From contig OMIK01000019.1 in the NCBI GenBank assembly GCA_900299075.1, forward strand, positions 1 to 43,440: 43,440 nucleotides of DNA, in the 5' to 3' direction. Made by a program: the position numbers and the translations under genes. The notes beneath the pieces are model-generated. The model saw only the letters and a program-made list of their open reading frames with translations. It was not told where the DNA came from and did no database searches. The stretch is from Chlorobi bacterium Chlorobi_1. GTDB taxonomy: Bacteria; Bacteroidota; Chlorobiia; Chlorobiales; Chlorobiaceae. This document shows positions 9,750-17,588 of the stretch, in pieces. Positions within the stretch are counted from its first letter, which is position 1. Each line of letters opens with the position of its first letter.

Positions 9750-10016
9750 GTGATCGTTCAGGAAGTGACCATCAGGAACAATGCCGGCCTGCATACCCGT
9801 CCGGCCGCCGCTGTCGTCAAGCTCGCCTCGAAGTTCAAGTCGGACTTCTTCATCGAGATGGAGGGCACCGAGATCAACGCCAAGTCGATCATCGGCGTCA
9901 TGAGCCTCGCTGCCCCGAAGGGCTCGCGTATGGTGCTCCGCCTCGAGGGGGAGGATGAAGCCGAGGCCGCCCGGCAGCTCGTGGAATTCTTCGAACAGGG
10001 GTTCGGCGAAGCGTAG
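9750..10016 (+). CDS. ptsH: HPr-family phosphocarrier protein
   Basis: 88 residues with a GTG start. Both regulatory sites of HPr are present: the histidine phosphorylated by Enzyme I (H15, in AGLHTRPAA) and the serine used by HPr kinase (S46, in NAKSIIGVM). Length and the closing LVEFFEQGFGE helix are normal. In the usual system HPr passes phosphate from Enzyme I to sugar-specific Enzyme II. No Enzyme I, Enzyme II or HPr kinase gene is in the window, so whether this is a sugar-transport or purely regulatory carrier cannot be told. It lies 26 bases before the first glycosyltransferase and may share its transcript. Confidence 0.93.
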   Translation: MIVQEVTIRNNAGLHTRPAAAVVKLASKFKSDFFIEMEGTEINAKSIIGVMSLAAPKGSRMVLRLEGEDEAEAARQLVEFFEQGFGEA

Positions 10017-10042
10017 CCCCGCCATCCCCATCGTTTCAGGCC

Positions 10043-11167
10043 GTGCGGATAGCCCTGGTCAGCCCCTTCCCGCCGATGAAGGGCGGTATCGCAGGGTTCA
10101 GCGCCCTGCTCCGGACCGCACTCGAGGATGCCGGCTGCGAGGTGCTCCCGGTACCCTTCCGCAGGCTCTACCCCGGATGGATCATGCAAGGGCGTCCCGC
10201 GCACGAACCCGGCCATCCCGCAGTCGACTCGCGCCTCGACCTCATGAACCCCCTCAGCTGGATTTCGACCGCACGTGCCGTCCGGCGCCAGAATCCGGAG
10301 GTGCTGCTCGTAGCCTACTGGAGCGGCCTGCTGGCGCCGCTCTGCGCCCTGTTCCGTGCCGTCACCGGCATCAGGACGCTCCTCCTGCTCCACAACTTCA
10401 CTTCACATGAGCAGCTGCCCGGCGAGGGGTTGCTCCAGCGCCTGATGCTTGCTTCGGCCGACGGTTTCGTCACGCTCTCCGACAGCGTGGGCAGTGAACT
10501 CGCGGCCTTCGGGAACCGCAAGCCAGTGAAGCAGCTCTTCCATCCTGTCGACGCACCCCGCGGGCCGCTGCCTCCGAAAGGGGAGTCGCGCATAAGCCTC
10601 GGCCTCCCTGCCGATGCGAAGGTGCTGCTCTTCTTCGGCTACATCCGCCGCTACAAGGGGCTCGACCTGCTGCTCGAGGCGATGGCCATCGCGATTCGCC
10701 GCGAACCGTCGCTCCATCTCGTGGTTGCGGGTGAGTTCATCAGCGGGATATCGATCTTCAGGGCCGAGGTTGAACGGCTCGGCATCGCCAGCAGCGTCAC
10801 CCTCCTTCCCGGCTACGTGCCGTCGGAACGGGTCGCACCGCTCTTCGCGGCGGCCGACGCGGTCGTGCTGCCGTACCGTTCCGCCTCCCAGTCGGGGGTT
10901 GCGCCGCTGGCCTTCGCCCACGGCGTGCCGGTGATCGCCTGCGATGCCGGGGCCCTCTCCTCGCAGGTGGCGCACGGCCGGTCGGGCTGGATCGTCGGCC
11001 GCCCCGGAGCCGAAGCGCTTGCCGAGGGGATCCTCGAATTCTTCCGGGCGAGGGGGTCGATGCCGCTCGCGGAGGGGATCGAAGCGGCGCGCAGGTCGAC
11101 CTCATGGAAGGCCTTTGCCGCGCAGCTGGCCTCCTTCCTCGGATCCTTCGCACGGGGGGCGGCATGA
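10043..11167 (+). CDS. Glycosyltransferase, GT4 type (group 1)
   Basis: 374 residues, GT-B fold. N-terminal Rossmann half opens with RIALVSPFPPMKGGIAGFS, which contains the glycine-rich acceptor loop. The C-terminal half shows LLFFGYIRRYKGLDLLLEA near 195-212, LVVAGEF, PGYVPSERVAPLFAAADAVVLPYRSASQSGV and GVPVIACDAG. The usual E-x7-E pair is not evident; the first glutamate position appears to be R/S in YRSASQSG. GTG start without a strong ribosome-binding site. First gene of a seven-gene glycan unit; the donor and acceptor sugars cannot be read from sequence. Its stop overlaps the next start as ATGA. Confidence 0.9.
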   Translation: MRIALVSPFPPMKGGIAGFSALLRTALEDAGCEVLPVPFRRLYPGWIMQGRPAHEPGHPAVDSRLDLMNPLSWISTARAVRRQNPEVLLVAYWSGLLAPLCALFRAVTGIRTLLLLHNFTSHEQLPGEGLLQRLMLASADGFVTLSDSVGSELAAFGNRKPVKQLFHPVDAPRGPLPPKGESRISLGLPADAKVLLFFGYIRRYKGLDLLLEAMAIAIRREPSLHLVVAGEFISGISIFRAEVERLGIASSVTLLPGYVPSERVAPLFAAADAVVLPYRSASQSGVAPLAFAHGVPVIACDAGALSSQVAHGRSGWIVGRPGAEALAEGILEFFRARGSMPLAEGIEAARRSTSWKAFAAQLASFLGSFARGAA

Positions 11168-12021
11168 CGGAACAGCGGATCGCGGTCATCGTGCTCAACT
11201 GGAACGGCGTGGAGGACACCCTCGCCTGCCTCGCCTCGCTTTCGAAGGTGCGGGGGCCGGCATGCACGACGCTGGTCGTGGACAACGGCTCCACCGACGG
11301 TTCGGCGGCGCTCGTCAGGCGCGGTTTCCCGGAGGTCGAGCTGCTCGAGCTTCCGGACAACCATGGCTATGCCGCAGGGAACAACGCCGGATTCGCCGCC
11401 CTCCGCGGGCGCGGTTTCGGGATCGTGGTGTTCCTGAACAACGATACGGTCGTGGACGAGGGGTTCCTCGAGCCGCTCGTGGCAGCCCTGCGCGAGCCGT
11501 GGAACGGCATCGCCGTGCCGAAGATCCTCTACATGGACGATCCGGGCCGCATCTGGTACGCCGGCGGCATCGTCGACCGGAACACCGGAACGATCGCCCA
11601 CCGGGGCATCAGGAGGCCGGACGGCCCGGGGTTCGACGTGCCCGGCCCTACCACCTACGCCACCGGCTGCTGCCTCTGCATGCGGAGCGCCGATTTCGAG
11701 GCGCTCGGCGGCTTCGACGAAGGGTTCGGGATGTACGGGGAGGATGTGGACCTCTCGCTGCGGGTGCGCGACTCCGGCAAGGTCGTCCGGTATGTGCCAT
11801 CCTCGCGGGTGTGGCACCGGGTGTCGGCCTCCGCAGGCGGGGAGATGAGCCTCGGCAAGCAGCTCCGCAAGGGGCGCGCGGCCGTCCGGATCATGCGGAA
11901 GCACCGCATGTGGCTCGGCCTCATGCTCTATCCGCTGCTGCTGCCCATCCGGAGCGCCGCCGGCCTGCTGCAGGCATCGCTGTTCATTCGTCCGGCGAAG
12001 CGGAAGGCGGAGGGATCGTGA
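11164..12021 (+). CDS. Glycosyltransferase family 2, rhamnosyltransferase-like
   Basis: 285 residues, GT-A fold. Seen: IAVIVLNWNGVEDTLACL at the N-terminus, LVVDNGSTDGS (residues about 39-49), GYAAGNNAGF, VVFLNNDTVV containing the D-x-D-like metal/nucleotide site, and the acceptor segment ALGGFDEGFGMYGEDVDLSL with the ED catalytic-base pair. This pattern is that of GT2 enzymes of the dTDP-rhamnose/galactofuranose type that extend cell-surface polysaccharide. Sugar specificity is not determined. The ATG overlaps the preceding stop by 4 bases and the stop overlaps the following GTG start by 4 bases, so translation is coupled on both sides. A basic, weakly hydrophobic C-terminus may contact the membrane. 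Confidence 0.92.
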   Translation: MTEQRIAVIVLNWNGVEDTLACLASLSKVRGPACTTLVVDNGSTDGSAALVRRGFPEVELLELPDNHGYAAGNNAGFAALRGRGFGIVVFLNNDTVVDEGFLEPLVAALREPWNGIAVPKILYMDDPGRIWYAGGIVDRNTGTIAHRGIRRPDGPGFDVPGPTTYATGCCLCMRSADFEALGGFDEGFGMYGEDVDLSLRVRDSGKVVRYVPSSRVWHRVSASAGGEMSLGKQLRKGRAAVRIMRKHRMWLGLMLYPLLLPIRSAAGLLQASLFIRPAKRKAEGS

Positions 12022-12590
12022 AGCGGCTTGGCTACAGGACGCAGGTGGACCTCGAGTGGTGCTCCGACCCCGCGCATGCGATGCGGTGGGATCGGAGCGT
12101 CGCCTTCCTCCGGGGTTCGGCGATGGCGGGCCGGCAGCTGCCGGCGGGGCTCGACATCGGAGACCGCACCCCCATGACGGGAATGCTCGAATCGCTCTTC
12201 GGCTGCCGGTTCGACACCACCTCGATCGACCTCGATACGGAGTGCCTTGAGGGCTCGTATCCGGTGGTTGCCGCCTTCGAGGTGCTCGAACACCTCTACA
12301 ATCCGCTGCACCTGCTGCTCGAGGCACGGAAGGTGCTGGCGCCGGGCCCCGATTCGCGCCTCTTCGTCTCGACACCGGCCTGGAAGCCCCTCCTGCTCCA
12401 GAGCCCGGACCACTTCCACGAGATGCCGCGCCGTTCGCTCGAATCGCTTTTCGACCGGGCGGGCTTCACGGTCGTGCGCCGGGGGGAGTTCCGAATCCGG
12501 CGGTTCGGCTTTTGCCTCACCGGCATCCGACCGCTCCTGCGCTGCTTCTTCGAAAAGATCAGGATCTATGAGCTCGCAGCGAGGACATAA
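12018..12590 (+). CDS. SAM-dependent methyltransferase, class I
   Basis: 190 residues with a GTG start. Layout of a small class I methyltransferase (Methyltransf_11/23): motif I reads LDIGDRTPMTGML (about 43-55), an acidic strand end in TSIDLDTE, then VVAAFEVLEHLYNPLHLLLEA, which is the conserved post-II FEVLEHL segment, and SRLFVSTP for the next strand. Motif I lacks the usual D-x-G-x-G glycines and has D-I-G-D-R-T-P instead. Probably methylates a sugar or a polysaccharide end inside the glycan operon; the target is not known. It is 4-base coupled to the GT2 gene. Confidence 0.82.
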   Translation: MKRLGYRTQVDLEWCSDPAHAMRWDRSVAFLRGSAMAGRQLPAGLDIGDRTPMTGMLESLFGCRFDTTSIDLDTECLEGSYPVVAAFEVLEHLYNPLHLLLEARKVLAPGPDSRLFVSTPAWKPLLLQSPDHFHEMPRRSLESLFDRAGFTVVRRGEFRIRRFGFCLTGIRPLLRCFFEKIRIYELAART

Positions 12591-12606
12591 CGGGGCGGAG
12601 GACAGG

Positions 12607-13734
12607 GTGGTGCTCGTCTGGTTCTCGGAGATCCAGTGGGATTTCCTTTCGACCCGCAAGCAACGGCTCCTGCAGCGCTTCCCCGGGTCGTGGCGCATCC
12701 TCTTCGTCGAACCGGTCGCTCTCGGACGGAAACAGCACTGGCTGCCCGTGCGGCGCGGCAACGTCACCGTCGTGACCGTGCCCTACCTCAAGCAGGTGCC
12801 CGCAGGCATGGCGCAGCTTTTCCGGATACGGCCCATTCGCAGCCTCGTCACCCTCGCCGGACGCCTCATCTTCGAGCTCTGGGCGCGCCTGCTCGGCTTC
12901 TCGTCGCCCGCCCGCGTCATCGGCCTGAGCAACATCTTCTGGGGCGAGGCGGCCGCGAAGATGCCCTGCCGGCTCCGCTTCTACGATGCGAACGACGACC
13001 ACCTCGGCTTCACTACGGCCCCCGGATGGCTGCGCCGATCGCTTCGCAGCTACCTTCGGGCCTCGGACCTGCTCTTTTCCGTGAGCCCCGAGCTTGCCGA
13101 ACGGCTCCATCCTCCAGCCGACGTGCGTTGCGTCGAGCTCGGCAACGGGGTCGAGTTCGACCACTTCGCCCGCCCCCGGAAGGAGGTTCCCGATCTGCTG
13201 GCGAAGCTGCCGAAGCCGCTCCTCGGCTATGCTGGTGCCCTCGACTGGCTCGACGCGGGGCTCGTCGAGGCGGTCGCGAAGGCCTGGCCGGGGTACAGCG
13301 TCGTGCTGGTCGGCCCCGCCTACGCCCGCGACTGGCAGCAGAAGCATGCCTCGCTCCTCGAACTGCCCAACGTCCACTGTCCCGGCAAGGTCGCCTACGA
13401 CGAGCTGCCGGCATGGGTGCAGCGCTTCGACCTCGCCCTGATGCCGCTCGAACGGAGCGACCTGAAGCGGGCCTCGAACCCGAACAAGCTCTACGAGTAC
13501 GCCGCGGCAGGGGTGCCGGTGCTGGCCATCGACTACTGCAGCGCAGTCGGCCGGGCCCGGGAGGTGGTGGCGGTCGCCGCCACGCCGGAGGAGTTCGTCC
13601 GGCTCGTGCCGGAGGCGATGGCCGATGGCCGCCGGGAGGCGCGCCTGGCTTTCGCCAGGGAGCACTCGTGGGATGCGCTTGCCGCCGCAATGGTCCGTGA
13701 GATCCGGGAATCGCTCGGCAGGGGGCGTCCGTGA
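12607..13734 (+). CDS. Glycosyltransferase, GT4-like
   Basis: 375 residues from this start. N-terminus VVLVWFSEIQWDFLSTRKQRLLQRFP and the later segments YDANDDHLGF, FSVSPELAERL, ELGNGVEFDHF, LLGYAGALDWLDAGLV and NPNKLYEYAAAGVPVLA match GT-B enzymes that act on surface polysaccharide (similar to teichuronic-acid and group 1 transferases). The GTG at 12607 is chosen because GGAGG at 12597-12601 stands 5 bases before it; GTG 12610 or ATG 12568 (which would overlap the methyltransferase by 23 bases) are alternatives. The K-x-Y-E-Y motif is the donor-binding segment of the family. The stop overlaps the flippase start by 4 bases. Confidence 0.88.
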   Translation: MVLVWFSEIQWDFLSTRKQRLLQRFPGSWRILFVEPVALGRKQHWLPVRRGNVTVVTVPYLKQVPAGMAQLFRIRPIRSLVTLAGRLIFELWARLLGFSSPARVIGLSNIFWGEAAAKMPCRLRFYDANDDHLGFTTAPGWLRRSLRSYLRASDLLFSVSPELAERLHPPADVRCVELGNGVEFDHFARPRKEVPDLLAKLPKPLLGYAGALDWLDAGLVEAVAKAWPGYSVVLVGPAYARDWQQKHASLLELPNVHCPGKVAYDELPAWVQRFDLALMPLERSDLKRASNPNKLYEYAAAGVPVLAIDYCSAVGRAREVVAVAATPEEFVRLVPEAMADGRREARLAFAREHSWDALAAAMVREIRESLGRGRP

Positions 13735-15227
13735 AGCAGGAGGCGACCATCGCCCACCAGGCAGGCATCTCGATGGCCGGCTTCGCCTTCGGCCAGCTCG
13801 CCAGGTTCGGCTACAACCTGGCGGCCGCCCGGCTGCTCGGCGCAGAGGCGCTCGGCATCTACGCCCTCGTGGTCTCGGTCGTGCAGGTCGGGGAGGTGGT
13901 CGCCACCCTCGGCCTCGATGCCGCCATCCTGCGCTTTGCGAACCGTTACGAAGGGGATGCGCGGCGCCGCACGGTCGCTTTCGCCCTCAGGAGCGGCCTG
14001 CTTTCGGCGATCGCCGTGTCGCTGCTGATCGTCATCCTGTCGGGACGGATCGCGGCGCTCCTGCACGGCGGGGAGCTGCTCCGCCTGACGCTCTGCAGCG
14101 CCGCGGCGGCCATCCCCGCCTCGGTGGCGACGATCCTGGCCGGCCACGCCGTGCAGGCCTCCCGCAACCTCGGGCCCAAGATGGTGGCAACGCAGGTGGT
14201 CGCCCCCACGGCGCTCCTCCTCCTCATGGTCGCCTGGCGCCTCCTTTCCGGCGTCGAGGCGGCCCTCGTCGCGCCGTTCGTGCCGACCGCGCTGCTCGCC
14301 TTCGCCTGGGTTGTGCCGGCCTTCCACCGCTCGACCGGGGTCGAGCCCGCCGACCTCCTGCAAGCAACGGGGGAGCGCGAGATGGTCCGGGTCGCCCTGC
14401 CGCTGCTCGCGGTTGCGCTCTTCGGCATCTTCTCCCACTGGATCGACGTCATGATGCTGGGGCTGCTCACCGATCCGCGCACCGTCGGCCTCTACCACCC
14501 GGCGGCCCGTACGGCCGGCCTGCTCCGGTCGGTCTTCCTCGCCTTCTCGGGGATCGCCGCGCCCATGATCGCCGCCTGCCACACACGGGGGGACGAGGCG
14601 GGCATCCGGAAGCTCTACGAGCTCGTCAGCCGCTGGATCCTCACGATCGTGCTGCTGCCCGCGCTGCTTCTCGCGCTCTTTCCGAAGGAGGCGCTCTCGG
14701 TGTTCGGCGGGGCTTTCCCGGAGAGCTCGACAGCGCTCGTGCTCCTTGCCGCCTCGGCGCTCCTGCAGGCCTGGTTCGGGCTCGGGAGCACCGTGCTCGC
14801 CATGTCCGGCGGGGAGCGGCTGAGCCTGGTCAACCAGGCGGCCGCGCTGCTGCTCCAGGCCGGCCTGCACCTGCTGCTCATTCCTCGCTACGGCATCAAT
14901 GGCGCGGCGATCTCCACCCTTTCGGCAACCGTGCTCCTCTCGGCGGCGCGTGCCGTGGAGATGCGCTGGCTGCTCGGCATCGGCATCCTCTCCGGGAAAA
15001 CCTGGAAGCCGTTCACCGCCGCGGCCGCCACGGCTTCGGCGCTCCTCGCCGCTCGTCCGCTGCTTGCCATCCTCCCCCCGGTGCCGTCGCTCGCAGCAGC
15101 AGCGGCAGGGGCCTCGGTGCTCTACCCCCTGCTCATCTGGACGTTTCGATTGGAACGGGAGGAGCTGGAGGTTATTTTCAGCTTCATTCCGTTCCGCAAG
15201 AACCACTCAACGAACGACGCCACGTGA
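13731..15227 (+). CDS. Polysaccharide flippase (MATE/MOP superfamily, Wzx-like)
   Basis: 498 residues, nearly all hydrophobic, consistent with about 14 transmembrane helices. It begins with an amphipathic segment and GFAFGQLARFGYNLAAARLLGAEALGIYAL, a typical N-terminal signature of oligosaccharide flippases. Conserved-looking features include FGIFSHWIDVMMLGLL and the Y-H-P-A-A-R-T-A-G-L-L segment. These proteins move lipid-linked oligosaccharides from the inner to the outer leaflet of the cytoplasmic membrane. Its position among glycosyltransferases fits export of the glycan they build. GTG start overlapping the preceding stop by 4 bases. A Wzy polymerase is not evident in the window. Confidence 0.92.
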   Translation: MKQEATIAHQAGISMAGFAFGQLARFGYNLAAARLLGAEALGIYALVVSVVQVGEVVATLGLDAAILRFANRYEGDARRRTVAFALRSGLLSAIAVSLLIVILSGRIAALLHGGELLRLTLCSAAAAIPASVATILAGHAVQASRNLGPKMVATQVVAPTALLLLMVAWRLLSGVEAALVAPFVPTALLAFAWVVPAFHRSTGVEPADLLQATGEREMVRVALPLLAVALFGIFSHWIDVMMLGLLTDPRTVGLYHPAARTAGLLRSVFLAFSGIAAPMIAACHTRGDEAGIRKLYELVSRWILTIVLLPALLLALFPKEALSVFGGAFPESSTALVLLAASALLQAWFGLGSTVLAMSGGERLSLVNQAAALLLQAGLHLLLIPRYGINGAAISTLSATVLLSAARAVEMRWLLGIGILSGKTWKPFTAAAATASALLAARPLLAILPPVPSLAAAAAGASVLYPLLIWTFRLEREELEVIFSFIPFRKNHSTNDAT

Positions 15228-17587
15228 AGAAAGCCGTTCCCTCCATTGCCGCCACGCTCCTGTTCATGATCATTGGAGCTTTGCTCTACGGCAAGGTGCT
15301 GCTCCTGCTTGCCGTGCCGGGTACCCCGGACAGCATCACCCCGATGGCCCTGTCGAGGGCGCTCGACGCCCTTCGCGCCAGGACCGGCGCCTATCCGCTC
15401 TGGGCGCCGTGGAGCTTCTCCGGCATGCCCACCGTCGAGGCCTTCAGCTACCTCAGCCGGCTCTACCTGCCGAACCTGCTGTTCGACCTGCTCCGCATCG
15501 ACGGCGTCCATACCCAGTGGCTGCACCTGGTCTTCGCCGGCGTTGGAGGCTACGCCCTCTCCAGGCGCCTCGGCCTGCATGAGGCTGCGTCCTTCCTCGC
15601 CGGTTCGGCCTTCATGCTCAACCCCTTCATGACCGCCATGTTCGCCTTCGGCCACGGCAGCCAGCTCATGACCGCCGCCTGGATGCCGTGGGCCCTCTGG
15701 GCGGCGCTCGGGCTCGCCGAACGGGCGAGGGTCGCCGATGCGGGCATCCTCGCCCTCGTGCTCGGCCTGCAACTGCAGCGCGCCCACGTGCAGGTCGCCT
15801 GGTATACCTGGCTGCTGGTCGTGCCGCTCCTGGCGCTTGTGTCCGCCCTCAAGGCGAAAGCGGGGCGGAACCCCGTGAAGGCCGGGCTGCTCGCCGTCGC
15901 CGCGCTCGGGCTCGGGCTCGGCATCGCCCTGCAGATCTACCTCCCGGCGCTCGGCTACCTTCCGGCCTCCGCACGTTCGGCCGGCGGCGACGCCGTTGCC
16001 GCATACAGCTATGCGACCCAGTGGTCGATGCATCCGGCCGAGCTGCTGACCTACCTCCTTCCGGGCGCGTTCGGCTTCGGCGGCGCCACCTACTGGGGAT
16101 TCATGCCCTTCACCGACTTCCCGCACTACGCGGGGATCATCGTCCTCATCTTCGCTGCGGCAGGGCTCGCCGCCGGGAGGCGCCAGCCCCAGGTGCTCTT
16201 CTTCGCGGGGGCGGCGCTCCTCTTCCTGCTGCTCTCCTTCGGCAGCTGGTTCAGCCCGCTCTACGACCTCTTCTACCGGTTCGCGCCACTCTTCCGGAGC
16301 TTCAGGGTCCCCTCCATGGCGCTCGTTGCCGTGTCGCTCTGCATTGCGGTGCTCTCCGGCTACGGCCTGCAGGCCTTCATCGACCGGCCGCCGGCGGAAA
16401 ACTCCCCGGTGCTCCGTGCGGGGGCGGCTGCCGTCGGGCTCCTCGCCGTGCTCTACCTCTCGCTCGACGGCACCCTCGAGGGGGTCATCCGCTCCCGCTT
16501 CCCGCTGGTGCAGGTGGAGAGCCCCGAGATTGCCACGATGGTCGACAACCTCCGCTGGAGCCTCTGGCGCAGCAGCCTCTTCATGCTCACCCTCGGGGTC
16601 GGCGCGACCGCAGGCCTCGCCTTCCTGGCGGCGAGGAAGATCGTCACCCCTCTGCAGGCCTCCCTGCTCCTCGTGCTCCTCTCGGCCGGAGACCTCCTGC
16701 TGGTCGACCGGCAGGTACTCTTCCCGGACGAGCGCTCCCTGCGCCCGTCGCCCCTCGTCGACCGTTCGGTTATCGACCGTGCGCTCGCCGGCGACGAGGT
16801 TACCGCCTTCCTCTCGAAGCAGCCCGGCGATTTCCGGGTCTACCCGGTCGGCCCGCTCTTTACCGAGGGCAAGTTCGGCATCTTCGGCATCGAATCGGTC
16901 GGAGGATACCACGCTGCCAAGCTGGGCGCCTACCAGGAGCTCCTCTCGCGGAGTTCGAACCTCGCCGATATCGGGGTGCTTCGCCTGCTGAACGTGCGAT
17001 ATGTCATTTCACCAGCCCCCCTCGACTACCCGGAGCTCTCCCCGGTGATGGCCGGAACGCTCAGCACCTCCTCGGGAGACCTCCCGGTCGCCGTCTACCA
17101 GCTGTCGGGAGCCATGCCGCGCTTCTGGTTCGCGTCGTCGGTGACCGCAGTTGCCGATGACGGTGCAGCCGTGGATGCGGTCATGTCCGGCCGCGGAGCG
17201 CCTGGCGAGGCATGGGCTTCGGGCCTGCCGTGGCGGGGGACGAAGCGCTTCGCCGGGGGGAGCATCCTGTCGCTCGGCCGTGCTCCGGAATCGGTCGCCG
17301 TGAAGGTGAAGGCCGACGGCGAAGCATTCCTTGTGGTGAGCGAGGTCTGGTACCCGCAGCGATGGAGGCTCACGGTCGACGGGCATGAAGCCCGCGCCGT
17401 GAAGGTCGATGGCGCCATCAGGGGGGTCGAGCTGGCGCCCGGCGAGCACGAAGTACGCTTCACCTACGACCGCAGCCGATTCGAGACAGGACGGGCAGCC
17501 TCCCTTGCGGCCGTCGCGGCAGCGCTCCTGATGGTGGCCGCCGGTACGGTTTCCGGTCGCAGCAAGTCGAAGAAAAACAAGCAGTAA
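15224..17587 (+). CDS. YfhO-type multi-pass membrane protein
   Basis: 787 residues. The N-terminal two thirds hold about 12 hydrophobic helices. Family marks are TGAYPLWAPWSFSGMPTVEAF (an external loop after the first helix), GYALSRRLGLHEAASFLAG and FRSFRVPSMALVAVSL. The C-terminal third is soluble and ends with VWYPQRWRLTVDGHEARAV and a PGEHEVRFTYD strand, then a last helix, as in YfhO proteins. YfhO is a GT-C-like protein; the Bacillus and Listeria members are linked to glycosylation of lipoteichoic acid using undecaprenyl-linked sugars (family knowledge). Here it probably adds a sugar outside the membrane. GTG start, 4-base overlap with the flippase gene. Confidence 0.88.
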   Translation: MKKAVPSIAATLLFMIIGALLYGKVLLLLAVPGTPDSITPMALSRALDALRARTGAYPLWAPWSFSGMPTVEAFSYLSRLYLPNLLFDLLRIDGVHTQWLHLVFAGVGGYALSRRLGLHEAASFLAGSAFMLNPFMTAMFAFGHGSQLMTAAWMPWALWAALGLAERARVADAGILALVLGLQLQRAHVQVAWYTWLLVVPLLALVSALKAKAGRNPVKAGLLAVAALGLGLGIALQIYLPALGYLPASARSAGGDAVAAYSYATQWSMHPAELLTYLLPGAFGFGGATYWGFMPFTDFPHYAGIIVLIFAAAGLAAGRRQPQVLFFAGAALLFLLLSFGSWFSPLYDLFYRFAPLFRSFRVPSMALVAVSLCIAVLSGYGLQAFIDRPPAENSPVLRAGAAAVGLLAVLYLSLDGTLEGVIRSRFPLVQVESPEIATMVDNLRWSLWRSSLFMLTLGVGATAGLAFLAARKIVTPLQASLLLVLLSAGDLLLVDRQVLFPDERSLRPSPLVDRSVIDRALAGDEVTAFLSKQPGDFRVYPVGPLFTEGKFGIFGIESVGGYHAAKLGAYQELLSRSSNLADIGVLRLLNVRYVISPAPLDYPELSPVMAGTLSTSSGDLPVAVYQLSGAMPRFWFASSVTAVADDGAAVDAVMSGRGAPGEAWASGLPWRGTKRFAGGSILSLGRAPESVAVKVKADGEAFLVVSEVWYPQRWRLTVDGHEARAVKVDGAIRGVELAPGEHEVRFTYDRSRFETGRAASLAAVAAALLMVAAGTVSGRSKSKKNKQ

Positions 17588-17588
17588 C

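Noticed and set aside
13625-15223. Plus-strand open frame extending the YfhO gene upstream by about 530 codons
   Set aside because: The extension overlaps the flippase in another frame and is Arg/Pro-rich shadow sequence; the GTG at 15224 gives the expected hydrophobic YfhO start.
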